From assembly GCF_002575655.3 (NCBI RefSeq), contig NC_053037.3, positions 326,829,294 through 326,893,293 on the forward strand: 64,000 nucleotides of DNA, written 5' to 3'. The notes below the pieces were generated by a model that was not told where the DNA came from, ran no database searches, and saw only the letters and a list, made by a program, of their open reading frames with translations. Made by a program: the position numbers and the translations under genes. How positions within the stretch are numbered: position 1 is the stretch's first letter; the number at the start of each line of letters is the position of its first letter. Source of the DNA: Aegilops tauschii subsp. strangulata. Taxonomy: Eukaryota > Streptophyta > Magnoliopsida > Poales > Poaceae. Below are positions 23,201 through 34,894 of this stretch, in pieces.

Positions 23201-24981
23201 CAAGCCCTTATAGTGACAGGTGTCAGTTTCTCCTTCATTACAGTGATCTGTCTAGGATTATAATGAAAGGAAACAGGACTGTGCCTGGCCATCCAATCAC
23301 TGCCCAGCACCATGTCATGACCAGGGAGATTCAGTACTCTGAACTGTTGCTGAAATTTAGTGTTACCTGCTATAAAAGTGGTTGTTGGGACAAAAGAACC
23401 AGACCACAGTGTCCCTCCTCCTGCTACAGTAACAGCTCTAGAGGTGTCTTTAAGAATTGTGCAAGTAGTGGACAGTGCAAATTGGAGATTGATGAAAGTT
23501 GAATTACTTCCAGAATCCACTAAAGCTATGCCCTGTTTTCCCCCTATCTGCACCAGGATGGAAATGGTGTTAACATTGTCTGACTGCATGGCCTATGCTG
23601 ATATTGTCATGCAATGTTCTTCAGTTTCTGGTTGTTCTTCCAGTTCAGGTTCTTCTAAAACTTCTTGTTCTTTCTGTTGCTCTGGTGGCTCTTCACCAGT
23701 GAGAACATTTAGTACAGGTGCCATCTTGCATTTATGACCATGAAACCACACATCTCCACATCTCCAGCATTTGCCAGGCTCTCTTGCTCTTTGGTTAACT
23801 ACTGCTGTCTTGTTTTCAGTTGCTTTGTCAGGTAGAACAGTGTAAGGTTTCTGATAATTGCCAGAGCTCTTGCCAGTACCGGAATATGTGTTATAAGCCT
23901 TTTTATCTGGTTGGCCCTTTTCCAAGTCGACTGCCAGCCAGTAAGCATCAGTCAGTCAGGAGGGCCTCAATGGCCGTACCTGAAACTTTATATGAGAGCG
24001 AAGTCCATTTACACAGCACCTGATAAACCAGCTTTCGTCCATAATAGGGTTTTCAGCTTGTACTTCTGCCATCAATTCCTCAAACTGGTCTGTGTATTCT
24101 GACACGGTGAGTGTATTTTGTTTCAGATTTGTGAACTTCTCTGTCAGGTCATAAGAGCTTGCTGATGAGAACCGTCGGAGAATTTCTTCGCAGAATTGTG
24201 CCCATGATAGTTGTTTTTTTATGATGCCCGATCGGCGTAACCACACATCTGCCCTGCCCACTATGTACAGTTGAGCCAAACTGACCTTGAACTCTGCTGG
24301 TGCGCCTGCCATCTGAAAATATTTTTCACACTGCCGAATCCAACCGGCTGGGTTTTCACCATCAAAGCGTGGGAAATCCATGCGCGGGCCTTTGGTGATA
24401 CTCTTGAGAAACTGAGTCCTCATTTCCTGATCATACTGTCGCTGAAAATCATCCCAGCCTTGGCGCACTGCAGGTGGTTGAAAGTTGTGGAAAGTGGGGG
24501 TGCGCGTAGTTTTGTATGCAGCTGTAGGAGTTGCATTTGCAGAGGGGACGTCCAGCGGGATGGTCGCCCCATAACCAGGAGGAACAGAAGGCCTAGGGAC
24601 CTGAATCGGTGGAAGGTTTGGTGGGATTTGTGCAGCAACCTAACGGGTTTTGGCCTGCTCAATCTCCAAACGTTTCCACAGTTCTGCTGTGAGTGGCCTG
24701 TCTTCTGGCGCATTGGCTTCCTTGTGGACTTGCTGCTGTTCTGCTGCGGGTTGGCCCGGGTGTGCTGACGTTGACGCATCTGGATTTGACAGGGATTTGA
24801 GCACATCTGCCATGGCTGCAAGCTGTGTATTCAGGGACGAGACCGCTTTTTGTACTCCATCCATGACTGAGACCATGGTGTCCTGCTTGAGGCCAATGCC
24901 GTGCACGTCCTTGCGCAGATCATCCACTTCGCCACGAAACTCTGCGGTCTCCTCACGGTGTTGCAGAAATTCCCCTTTCAT
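20240..24981 (-). pseudogene. Reina-like GAG-POL polyprotein with chromodomain, five stops and one frameshift
   Basis: From 24981 the frame encodes a coiled-coil GAG start, a capsid-like core (MDFPRFDGENPAGWIRQCEK), a CCHC-like knuckle (CWRCGDVWFHGHKC, ~23777), protease (GIALVDSGSNSTFI), reverse transcriptase (MCIDYRKLN, FFDDILIFSKS), RNase H (ADALSRK), and integrase with an HHCC-type start (GGHSGMKATY...CPVCQK) and DDE core (MDFIEGLP, VSDRDRIFTS, HPESDGQTERVN). The last ~60 codons form a chromodomain (VQWLV, WENLPPDEASWED). Stops are TAG 24640, TGA 23956, TAG 23593, TAG 22018 and TAG 20348, plus a 1-bp frameshift near 21585. The chromodomain would direct insertion to certain chromatin. The exact GAG start is uncertain by a few codons. 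Confidence 0.93.
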
Positions 24982-25359
24982 GGCTAGGAGTTCAGCTACC
25001 TCTGATTCATGAGGCTATTCTTCGCACGCCCCATCTTGGGGAAGCCGTTCAGAGGGGAATTTTACCTCCAGGACGAGCTGGGAACCAGATCTGAACGCTT
25101 ACCCTGCCGCCGCCGCCGAACGAGATCGCCGCCGAAACAGCACCACACGTCGCACGACCTGGGATTTTACAGAGTGAGCGGTGTGCTCAAACAACCAGTC
25201 GGGCCCAACGCGCTGCCGTCGAATAGGTCTACCGCCTCCTGCGCCTCCTACTCCGCCGCCAATCGCCACCAGCACCTCCGCTGCTGACGAGAAAGGGAGG
25301 GAAGGGTGGGAAATCACCGTCGCAGCTCCGATCTGTCGCGCCGCCGAGGAAAACCTACG

Positions 25360-25373
25360 CTCATGATACCAAT
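25360..25373 (-). other. Primer-binding site of the Reina-like element
   Basis: The minus strand reads ttggtatcatgagc directly after the 5' LTR. Its first bases match the initiator tRNA-Met complement tggtatca. Confidence 0.7.
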
Positions 25374-25723
25374 TGTCACGCCCCGAGAGGGAATCAAGGT
25401 GGAATTGAGCTAGAACAAACAGATCTCACGCAAAAGGAAGGGGAAAGTAGCAGCTAGGGTTTGTATTACTGTAAAATATATGATTGTATCAGAGAGAATT
25501 CTCGAATAATGGCATGCCTCTTACAGACGGGGCCGCTAGCTTTATAGCTACGCTGGCAATGGTGACAGCTACAGTAACGGGAATGAAAAGCTACAGTTAC
25601 AACGAAACGGTACAGTGATACGGCGAGCCTCGCGAGCCGTTGGATCGATGGCGATGGCGGAGATCCTGGCCGTTCGTTAACTGAAGAAGTGAAACAGCTG
25701 TAACTGAAAGTGCAGGCCTGACA
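25374..25723 (-). repeat. 5' LTR of the Reina-like element
   Basis: The 350-bp LTR matches 19853-20202 almost base for base. On the minus strand it precedes the primer site and so is the transcription-start LTR. Confidence 0.93.
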
Positions 25724-27353
25724 CTCCTGTCCTCTTCCATGTCACCGTCGATCCAGATCGGACGTAGGTCGTCTTCGCGGTGCGGGTGGGGATGCAGGGG
25801 AGGTGTAGGATGCGGACGAAAAGGGAAGGAGGAGGCCGGCGAGGAAGGCAAGCAACAGCGGGGAAGGAGAAGGTGAGCGATCCTAGCATGGGGAAGGGGC
25901 CGGGTGAGGCCTCGCGCACCTGCCGGCGGCCGGCAGGTCGACTTGTTGCGCCACCGCGTCGTCACCTCCTCTGCACCATGAGAGGCGCCACCTCTGCCTC
26001 CACACCCCCCCACTGGGCAAGGAGCTCGAGGTGAACAGGCGGTGTGGGAAGGCGAGAGGAACCAGGAGCTCATCCCTCCTCCCATGGCTGCCCCGTGGAT
26101 CTGGAGGTGCCTGTTGCAGGCGGCTCGAGCGATGCAAGCCGGCGGCGAACTAGGTGCTCCACTCTTTCTCTCCCTCTCTTAATTTCTTCCTCACACGTAT
26201 TTTACTTTGCTATTATATGGATTTTTAAACTTGACGTGTGCAGATCTGACATAGAAGAGAGGAAGAATAATTTTAGCTAAGAGTGGAATTTAGAGTTCAA
26301 AGAATCAGTTGATGCTATTGACCAAAGAGCGATTTTTGTTACAGTTCCTCTGAATTAGTAAACCGGAAGGACTAAAACATCATCAGTCAGCCATTGTTGT
26401 TAGATTGATGTTGCCTTGATTACCACTTTGTTTGGTGGCTACACTATAAATTCTTGAGATATAGTGCAATGGTTGATAGTTTGTTGCATAATGATATTGA
26501 TTCTGCTGAACTAATACTCTCTTTGTATATCTAGGATTCCTACTAGAACATGTCATTCCAAATTGCGTTCTACTCATGAGTAGTCCTTTTTTTATACTAA
26601 ATTTTGATGCATACTCTGTGGCTGGGCGACCCGCTCACCTGAAACTCCCTCGATTTCCATTCGATTCTACCCGTTCGATCTACACAAGTCGGATCAACGC
26701 TGCTCTGCCGGACGTTAGATTTTTACTGCGTTTTTTACCTGATGTTCTTTCGTGGCGTACTATGACTGGTGGGCTCGGCTCAGGTCTCCATTGGCTGGGT
26801 TGGATTTCGTTGGGTGAGCCTGTTCCTGCCGCGTCGCACGTCATGTCGCACGCTGACCGCGTCGTGCGCATCGTGGGAAGCCATGGAGAGGTTGGCCGAC
26901 ACATGCGCACCCGGCTTGTGCGCCCGAGCTTGTGGTCTCGCAATGACAGGTGGGCCGGTGCTGCTCCTGGTCCCGCTTGTCGGCTGCCCTGGGTTAGGAT
27001 AATAGGGGCATGGTTTATATTGTCTATTCTTTCTGCTTGATCAGCTTACAATCAGATTGGTGTAGTGGAGCTAAAAATACATTGGCTGGTTGTGTCTCTT
27101 AGTTTGGCAGAAAGCGCAGCATGTCAAATTGATCGGTGTCCATCTCCCTCAATTTCTGCATATTTATATTTGGGAAGTGAACCAGGCTACTCATCGATTA
27201 AGAAAAGCTTTATAGTTCTGTTCTCCTTCCATTATTTCTTCATTATTATTCATTTATTCTCTTAGATTAAAGGTATTATTGTGATGATGTCCTGTTGTTC
27301 TGTAATGTATTTTTGATTTTTTTTTCTGTGATTGTACTCAATGGTGCTTGCAG
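25724..27353 (+). other. GC-rich then mixed segment after the chromovirus, no clear gene
   Basis: Bases 25740-26160 are GC-rich and continue the first-exon-like sequence cut at 19852. ORFs on both strands here are of the random high-GC type, with no domain. From 26160 the DNA becomes AT-rich. A second GC-rich island at 26620-27000 contains gactggtgggctcg, also seen at 19532, so parts may be duplicated promoter sequence. Confidence 0.35.
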
Positions 27354-30300
27354 GTCCATGGACATTGTCATAATGGTCACCTTATCGCAGTGTATTATTT
27401 TTGGATCTCATATTCCTCAAGGTAATGGACAAGAATTTGTGTACTCGCTTGGCTAATGTTTACTAGACCTAAAGATTTTCCCTGCTCTGCTCTGTTAGGC
27501 GCTCCATCCTCTGATTCGATGTCTGACGATCTGAGAAATAAGAGGAGGAATAATCCAGCAGAAGAATTTGGTGAAGAAGAACAAGGTGATATTTCTCTCG
27601 TGTGAACACAATCAATTGTTTTCTTGATGTTATCACCCATGTGTTAATGTTGTAGAAGATTTATCATTTGACTTCTTCTTTTAGGTTTAATTTGTGTTTA
27701 GTTAATGCCCACAGATTGTGATGTTCATATATGGGGATTTTTTTTGTGTCAATTTTGTTGCTTCAATATGTAGGTGCTACTGTCCATGTGGGATATCTAA
27801 TAGGTCAGACTGGTTTGCTAGCTTAATTTTTTAGCTTGATGTTTTCATTTAGGGGTGTCCTCTTCAGCTGCATCTTTTGTGCAGCTCCAAAATTCTATGT
27901 TTCAAAGCACTTATTTCCATATTCTGTTTATTATTTTTAAGTCATGAAAACTCTTTTCGGTGTGCTTGATCACTCCACTTCCATGTTTATCCTTGCAGAA
28001 AAGAATACCTTTATCCTGATAGGCATGGAAACACCGGTTCGCATTGAGTGCATCATCGCTAATCAGCTACTATGTATGGTCAGCGGACATGCTTGCTTAT
28101 TCCTGTAACATATCATTACTCTATCTGCTTAGCCTTTCTAACTTTTAAGATTTGATCAATTCTTTAGAAGTTCGTACAGATCTAGAAGTATTTGGTTTTG
28201 TTGGTCAAATCCATTACCTGTATGTCCTTATTTATTTTATTGTTCGAACAAGATATCAGATCACCTACATTCATTATTCTTGATTACAGTCTCATACTAA
28301 AGTAGTCTAAAATGGTCTGAATAGTTGTAGTAATTCATAAATATTTTCAGTGTAGTTCTTATTTGGTTTCTAGGCATAGAATTTACTTCAAAATTTTGAT
28401 CTTTATTTGGTTAGTAAGGCTCTAGAATAAAACAGACCAATGATATATATACAAACAGACACAATAGGAGTTAACTGGTACCTAGCTTTTGAAACCTCTG
28501 ATATATACAAAATATTATTTGAGTAGAACAGGAGAGATGCAATCTTATGGATATTTCCGCATTTGTAAGAAACTTTCCAGCTTGTTACTACCGAGAACTC
28601 CAGGTTCTGTGAATTTTTAAGTCCTAGGCGAGCACTCCAGGTTCTGTGAATTTTTCCTTCACATTACTGCAGTATTTCCATACTTCAAGGAAATATAAAT
28701 GATATGGTTTCTCTCTCCCAGATTTTTACTACCGAGAATGGAATTCAAGAAGATATACTTTTGGCGTTGTCTTATTACCTCTCGTATCTGATAGATAACA
28801 CAAAGTTATCAGTTTAGTTGGAAAAAGAAAAAGTCCAGATCAATTGTGAGGATATGATCATTGGCATACTTACCCCCTGATGATGCCTCATTTCTTCAGA
28901 ATTTGAGGCTGTTCTTGATATGCCAGGTAGGTCCGGCTATCGAGTCAACAATTATATTTTGTAGTGTCTGATGATACATTAATAATCACACTTGAATGTG
29001 TTACCTAAACCTGTCTTGCTTTTGTATTTCATCCTCCTTTGAACCATCCAATGACTTGTTCACTACAAATGATAAGTGTGAGGTGTACAGAAACCTGCAC
29101 CTTATATTCCTGTCTTGCTTTTGTATTATATCCCCCTTTGAACCATCCGATGACTTGTGCACTACAAACGAGAAGTGTGAGGTGTACAGATACCTGCACT
29201 TCATATTTCTTACATTCCTGTTTTATTTAATGTCTGAGCCTCTTTATATTGCTTACATCTGTGATTTATCTAATCTTTGAGCAAGTGTGACTGTTTATAA
29301 TTGGGTTAATAAGCCCAGTTGTTTGAAGAAGCAATTTGCATTCCAGATTTTAGGATTGTACTAATTCTTCTATCCATTTTTGATTTGCCCCTGCCATTGT
29401 AGAAGTATGAGTGGGTTGACTTTTCTTGACGTGTATTTTATACAACGAGCAACTACCTTGCGCCGTCTTCCAGCCACCAACAACCCCATGACCCTGCATC
29501 AGGTCAGAAAAATATTCAATAATTATTTCTTATGCAGGGTCATTGGATTGTTGGCTTCAGACATACTGTACTGTTGGGCTTCAAGCGTACTTCAGTTCTA
29601 AACTTATCCCTTCTCCCTTCATTTTTCTAAGACTACTGTTGGGCATTAAGTAGGAGTAGTTACTTATACTAAGGAGCAGATATGTATGACATGTTAATTT
29701 CACTTATTTTTGGAACGAAGATCTCACTTCATTTATATTAGTCCTTGACGTCTGTGTTCTTTATTGTGCAAAATTGTTCCTTTCTGGGTAGATGAAAGTG
29801 CAGATTCCACCAAAGGAAGATTTAGTAGGCTTTCTATTACATGTTGCTAAAAATAAATGAATCGAATTCTTTCTGTTTTGGTTCAGGACAAATTTGATTT
29901 TGGGAAGACAAAGGTCTGACAAGGATGAGAATGGGATACCAGATTACAACGATGGAGGCTCGGACATGGATCTGCTCATGCTCTCAGCGGGAATACTGAA
30001 TGTTCTCGAAGCTTTGCCATACACACGTGCAACTTTTGGCACTTGTGTGGGCTCCAGTTTGTGTCAATGCAATTTGCATCTGTCAGCGGATTATGGCGAG
30101 CTTGGTTATTGGCCTACAGGTATGTTTGTGTATGGATGTCACAAAATTGTTATGCAGAAAATAAGAGTGTAGTACATTTCAGAGATACAAGTATCTTGTT
30201 CAGTTTAGTCAGAGCACATGCAAACAAGTAGTTCCCTAGGGTGGAGGCCTTCCACTTGCTTTTGCTAGCTATATGAAATAGGCTGAACCTGAACCTAACT

Positions 30301-30960
30301 ACGATTGGATGTCTAAGCTGAATTGTTGCATCCGTAGACATGGAATTATGGATCAATTTTAGCTCTCAAGAACAACATACTTATGGTCCTATGTAATCCC
30401 AATTTATTCAGGCAAGCATCCCAAAAGTTCACTAATGAACAAAGCAACATCACACAGAATCTAAGTTTTAGGCCAGGTTACTGTAATGTATTTTTAAAGA
30501 TGTACATTAGAGAAATTGTTCAGCCAACAATCCAATTAAATTTACATGCCATTAGGCTTCCCTGTAAATTCTAAAATGTCTTAGGCTTCCCTGTAAATTC
30601 TGCAAATTTATGGCATGCCATTAAAACCTACAGGGTGCTCCACCGATGGTGAAAATACCTCACAGGATGATGTTGGATATTATTCTACAAACTTTGGGCC
30701 TACCGGTGGCTGAGTATCGAAGCAAGATGTGACAGTGGCATGATGTGGATGACTATAATTTCCATACACCAACATTATCTTTTGGAGATAAAATAGCCGT
30801 ATGGCTATTACATGAGACCATGTCAGAAGACCCTGCTGCTATGGAAGCAAAATGATTCATGAAATCTGTGGTGAAAACAGAGATAAGATACTACAATTAC
30901 AGCAGCATTGAGAAACCGAGGACACGAAATGAGTCTGAAAAATGCTATGGGCTAATTTGT
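27354..30960 (+). pseudogene. Exon-like islands of an unrecognised multi-exon gene
   Basis: Several islands have an AG acceptor before and a GT donor after: 27354-27421, 27499-27585, 27774-27803, 27999-28078, 28900-28926, 29403-29502 and 29887-30119, with a longer one from 30634. Translations include SDDLRNKRRNNPAEEFGEEE (27499 island), DENGIPDYNDGGSDMDLLM and GILNVLEALPYTRATFGTC (29887 island), and HRMMLDIILQTLGLPVAEYR (30634 island, which has internal stops). I recognise no domain. Intron-like DNA between the islands is T-rich, as in plant introns. The best reading is a decayed captured gene fragment or an element-encoded gene; the exon model is a guess from splice-site patterns. Confidence 0.35.
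29010..29207. repeat. 99-bp tandem duplication in intron-like DNA
   Basis: Two adjacent copies begin cctgtcttgcttttgtat, at 29010 and 29109. Both contain tttgaaccatcc, gatgacttg or atgacttg, and gtgtgaggtgtacaga. They differ at about a dozen positions, so the duplication is not recent. A shorter direct repeat, actccaggttctgtgaattt, occurs twice at ~28600-28655. Confidence 0.85.
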
Positions 30961-32434
30961 TCTAGCTAGGTACATGCATGACTTCTCTTATATATATGCA
31001 ACGTAACAATGTGGATAACTAGAACTGTTGTGATGTTGCTCTATTATAAGTAGAAATAACTCATGGTTATCTTTTCTTTTGTTTACAGGCGATGTGTGGT
31101 AGAAGATGTACTCACAGGAAGACTATCGTGCTGTGTATAAACCACGTTCTACGATTCACTTCTGTTATGCATATTTACTTTCCAGTTTTAGGACTGAAAT
31201 CCATCCATTGTAATGAATTTGGTTGTATGGGCATTACCTATTTGACTTAGGCTTGCTTCATCACATATAGACTGCTTTTCTTTTCCCCACTACTTGTATG
31301 ACCTAAAACTATCATGTATATGAGGCAAGTTATTATCAATGTTTCACATTTTCTTACTTGCAATACTGTGCTTGCCTATTCAGGTGTTCCAAGACCCAAA
31401 TCATCGGAAAAACAACACATACAACACTTTTTTTCTTTTGAACTTTGGTTACCCTTATACAAGCCCCCGTTCATTTTGTTTATATAGTGGTTAGAATAGT
31501 AACCATATGTGCTTGCTCAATACTGATAAATGGAATATTTTCAAAGCACGTATGGTGTGGGTCTGTTTGCAATTTGGCGCAACGGGAGATTACTGAAAAA
31601 TACACATTTCTTCAATATGACATGGTCTTGAAATGGGACTCTACTACCAAATTAAAATGTGTAGGTATATCTCATTGTAGATGACAAGTCTCTATTTTTT
31701 TATTAAAGGGGGTTAAATTTGTTATCATATATATTTGCCCGCTAATAAAACAACTAAAACATGGAATTTCTTTTCATGCTGAACATGGATTCAGTGGGTC
31801 TCTGTGCCATTTGTTACCCAGCTGACGAACCGAGAAAGGAAGGAGGGGGATAGACAGTCTTCGCTCGCTCCGCCCCCTGCCGCTTCTTATTCAGCTCCTC
31901 ACGGGCCACAGGCATCGCTCTATGTGGGTTGGGCTAAATAACATATGGGCTATCCTAATACCTCCTGATCCCTATATCTTCGTATATGCACAACAAAGGC
32001 ATGTTTTTTTCTTAGGTTTTTTATATTTTCCCTCTTTTTTGCAGGAAAAATATGCATGGCCAGGTTTCTCTTGCTAAAAAAATACAACCATGCCAACTTT
32101 ACTCTCTCATCATAGTGCCCATATTTTCAAACTGAGCATATTCATATTATGCAAAGTTTCTCTTTTCCTAGACTATTATTTAACAACGTAATAAACATGT
32201 TTAAAAAATAGCATGCTTTAGTTGAAGGTTCTTGCAGCATGAAACTATTTTCATCGACAACATGTCTTCAGCAGGTCTCTGCGCCATTTGGCGCAACGGT
32301 CAACCAGTATTCCATATTTACATGAGTGCATACATGTAGGGGGAGCCTATGCATGTTACATGTCCTCCCAAAGCTTTACTTGTTATTCTTCATATCTTTA
32401 TCTAAAGCTTTGATGTATGTTGTCATCAATTACC
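30961..32434 (+). other. AT-rich tail of the 13-kb segment and end of the Copia post-pol region
   Basis: The stretch has no credible ORF. Three related ~60-bp patches end in a gggtctgtttgcaatttggc / gggtctctgtgccatttg / ggtctctgcgccatttggcg core at ~31558, ~31797 and ~32275. The first and third continue gcgcaacgg. Bases 31815-31950 are GC-rich. From 32321 the Copia internal sequence resumes (catgagtgcatacatg). Confidence 0.45.
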
Positions 32435-32448
32435 AAAAAGGGGGAGAT
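32435..32448 (+). other. Polypurine tract of the Copia element
   Basis: The sequence aaaaagggggagat lies directly before the 3' LTR start tgaaagcac. This is the classical plus-strand primer of SIRE-type Copia elements. Confidence 0.85.
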
Positions 32449-33955
32449 TGAAAGCACAAGTGCTCCCTGGGTGATTTTGGTCATTAATGTCAACATAACT
32501 CTTGTTGGACTAATGTTTTCATCTAGTATGTTTCAGATAAGTTCAACAATGAAGTGGCATGGACTAGAGGATGTGGAACCCCTTCGAGATGATAAGGACA
32601 AAGGATTGGCTCAAGCTCAAAGCTCAGGACTCTACATTTTCTATTTTAGTGATCAAGATCACATTGAGTCCATAGGAAAGCCAATACTATTAAGAGGGGA
32701 TGAGGTGTTGCTTAATGGCTTGCTTGCTCAAAGTGCTTAGTGATATGCTCCAAAGCCCTCAACCACTTTCTCACATCCACATATGTCCCAAACCAAAAGT
32801 CAAACTCGGCCCCACCGAAACTTTATATCCGGCGCCACCGAGTTCACTTGACATAGCCACTGCCAGAAACCCTAATCAATTCGGTCTCACCGACGGGATC
32901 TCGGTCTCACCGAGATGGGCTTGCAAACTCTCTGTTGCCTATTGCATTAATTTCGGTCTCACCAAAATATGAAATCGGTCCCACCGAGTTTGCTTGGCCA
33001 ACTCTCTGTTGTGCTTATTACCCAAATCGGTCCCACCGAGTTTGTGTAATCGGTCCAACCGAGATAAGGCTTTACCCTAACCCTAGCACATCGGTCCTAC
33101 CGAGTTGATCATGTCGGTCCCATCGAAATGCCTAACGGTCACATTATGAACCAAATTGGTCCTACCGAGTTTTATAATTCGGTCCCACCGAGTTTGGTGA
33201 TTTGTGTGTAATGGTTAGATTTTGTGTCGAGGCTATATATACCCCTCCACCCACTCTTCATTCATGGAGAGAGCCATTAGAACATGCCTACACTTCCAAC
33301 ATACATTTTCTGAGAGAGAACCACCTACACTTGTGTTGAGGCCAAGATATTCCATTCCAACCACATAAATCTTGATCTCTAGCCTTCCCCAAGTTGCTTT
33401 CCACTCAAATCATCTTTCTACCAAATCCAATCCTATGAGAGAGAGTTGAGTGTTGGGGAGACTATCACTTGAAGCACAAGAGCAAGGAGTTCATCATCAA
33501 CACACCATCTATTACCTTTTGGAGAGTGGTGTCTTCTAGATTGGCTAGGTGTCACTTGGGAGCCTCCATCAAGATTGTGGAGTTGAACCAAGGAGTTTGT
33601 ACGGGCAAGGAGATCGCCTACTTCGTGAAGATCTACCCTAGTGAGGCAAGTCCTTCGTGGGCGATGGCCATGGTGGGATAGACAAGGTTGCTTCTTCGTG
33701 GACCTTCGTGGGTGGAGCCCTCCATGGACTCGCGCAACCGTTACCCTTTGTGGGTTGAAGTCTCCATCAACGTGGATGTACGATAGCACCACCTATCGGA
33801 ACCACGGATAAAAATCTCCGTGTCTCCAATTGCGTTTGCACACTCCAATCCCATCCCTTTACATTCTTGCAACTTGCATGATTTACTTTCCGCTGCTCAT
33901 ATACTCTTGTCATGCTTGCTTGATATGTATTGTGAATGTTTGAACTTGTGCTATA
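32449..33955 (+). repeat. 3' LTR of the Copia element, part 1
   Basis: This matches bases 1 to ~1500 of the 5' LTR, including the CGGTCYCACCGAG array (32805-33200) and the TATA box near 33231. CACTA-2 interrupts it after gtgctata. Part 2 is 46909-47004. A 6-bp indel near 33573 and one single-base change about every 40 bp separate it from the 5' LTR. Confidence 0.93.
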
Positions 33956-34450
33956 CACTACTAGGAAAAGGGCTATAGATGAAATGGCCACTAATGGCGC
34001 ACCAGACATGTGATGCGCCACTACTATATAGCAGGGGCGCACCATGTGCTGGTGCGCCATTAGTGTGAAAGACACTAATGGCGCACCAGACACACGGTGC
34101 GCCACTAGTAACAATTTTTTTTTCCAAACATACTAATGGCGCACCAGGGCACAGTGCGCCATTACTAGTTCTAACTAGTAATGGCGCACCAGCCACATAG
34201 TGCGCCACTACTATATTTTTTTATTTTTATTTTTGCAAAACTACTAATGGCGCACCAGGGTATAGTGCGCCATTACTAGTTTAAACTAGTAATGGCGCAC
34301 TGTGCCCTGGTGCGCCATTAGTGTATATTTTTTTATTATTTTTTTGCAAAACTACTAATGGCGCACCACCAGCAGGTGCGCCATTAGTAACCAGGGTTAC
34401 TAATGGTGCATTTGTAGGTGGTGCGCCATTAGTAACCTGGGACCAGCTAG
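33956..34450. repeat. Left terminus and subterminal hairpin repeats of CACTA-2
   Basis: After the terminal repeat come about eight units in which actaatggcgcacca is followed 5-20 bases later by its complement, such as tggtgcgccattagt. Such subterminal arrays are binding sites for the TNPA-type protein in En/Spm relatives. The last unit ends near 34437. Confidence 0.85.
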
Positions 34451-34894
34451 ATATTTTGGACAGCCACACCTACCCACTCACTTTCCCCACTTCATTCTCT
34501 CCACCTCCTCCTCCAAGCTTGTCTCGGCTGCCTCCTCCTCCTCACCTCATTTGCACCATAGATTCATCCAAATTAAGTGGTTAAATTACCTTTTTTGATA
34601 GGCAAGTAAGGGGGAAGCTATCTTTATGTTGTTCTCCCTCCAACAACGTGCACATGCACTTTTTATGGCCTAGCTAGATCTATGTATGTTTGTGGTGTTG
34701 CATATATGTTTGTGTTTGCAGGTACCGGTATTTGAAATGCGATAGTTGCCAATATTTTGCCGGAATGTTGATTCATTTCCGTTTCGGCGAGAATTTTGGC
34801 ACTATGCATTCTTTTTGGTCCTATTTTTAGGGAAAGTCATGCCAAATTTTTTCTTGGTTCTAAAATATCGTTTTGCTCTACCCCGCAGGCGACC
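34451..34894 (+). promoter_or_regulatory. Leader of the CACTA-2 transposase gene with probable introns
   Basis: A CT-rich stretch (34490-34550) is followed by AT-rich DNA with intron-like acceptors ttgtgtttgcag (34722) and ctaccccgcag (34888). The phrase gccggaatgttgattcattt follows the first acceptor and has a close relative at 41718 before the second gene, which points to a shared leader. The exact transcription start is not visible. Confidence 0.5.

Larger units (their letters stand above)
19853..25723 (-). mobile_element. Reina-like chromovirus (Gypsy), complete with LTRs and TSD
   Basis: The two 350-bp LTRs (19853-20202 and 25374-25723) are nearly identical and flanked by the perfect TSD ctcct (19848-19852 and 25724-25728). 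On the minus strand the primer site (25360-25373, ttggtatcatgagc) follows the 5' LTR. A single gag-pol frame with a C-terminal chromodomain fills the interior, and a purine tract (ccgggggtat) precedes the 3' LTR. Short LTRs, the 5.9-kb size, GAG-POL in one frame and the chromodomain fit the Reina clade. LTR identity points to recent insertion despite the damaged ORF. Confidence 0.93.
19379..32314 (+). mobile_element. Unclassified 13-kb insertion in the Copia post-pol region
   Basis: The segment separates two parts of the Copia post-pol region: it begins after gctcctattta (19378) and ends before tattta (32315-32320) followed by catgagtgcatac. The repeated tattta may be a 6-bp TSD, but no terminal inverted repeats or LTRs are visible. 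The content is a GC-rich promoter-like head (19391-19852), the nested chromovirus, GC-rich sequence (25724-26160), then AT-rich intron-like DNA with exon-like islands. Near the right end a hairpin-forming tgcgccatttggcgca lies at 32279-32294. A Helitron-like element with a captured gene is possible; clear TC and CTRR ends were not found. Confidence 0.4.

Noticed and set aside
25597..26137. Overlapping ORFs on both strands in GC-rich DNA
   Set aside because: No domain, low complexity, and frames are open on both strands as expected from high GC; part lies in the chromovirus LTR.
19379..32314. Mutator-like (Pack-MULE) element
   Set aside because: No long terminal inverted repeats and no 9-bp duplication; the edge match is only tattta.
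33956..34450. CRISPR-like array
   Set aside because: Units are inverted pairs with variable spacing in a eukaryotic transposon end, not direct repeats with unique spacers.
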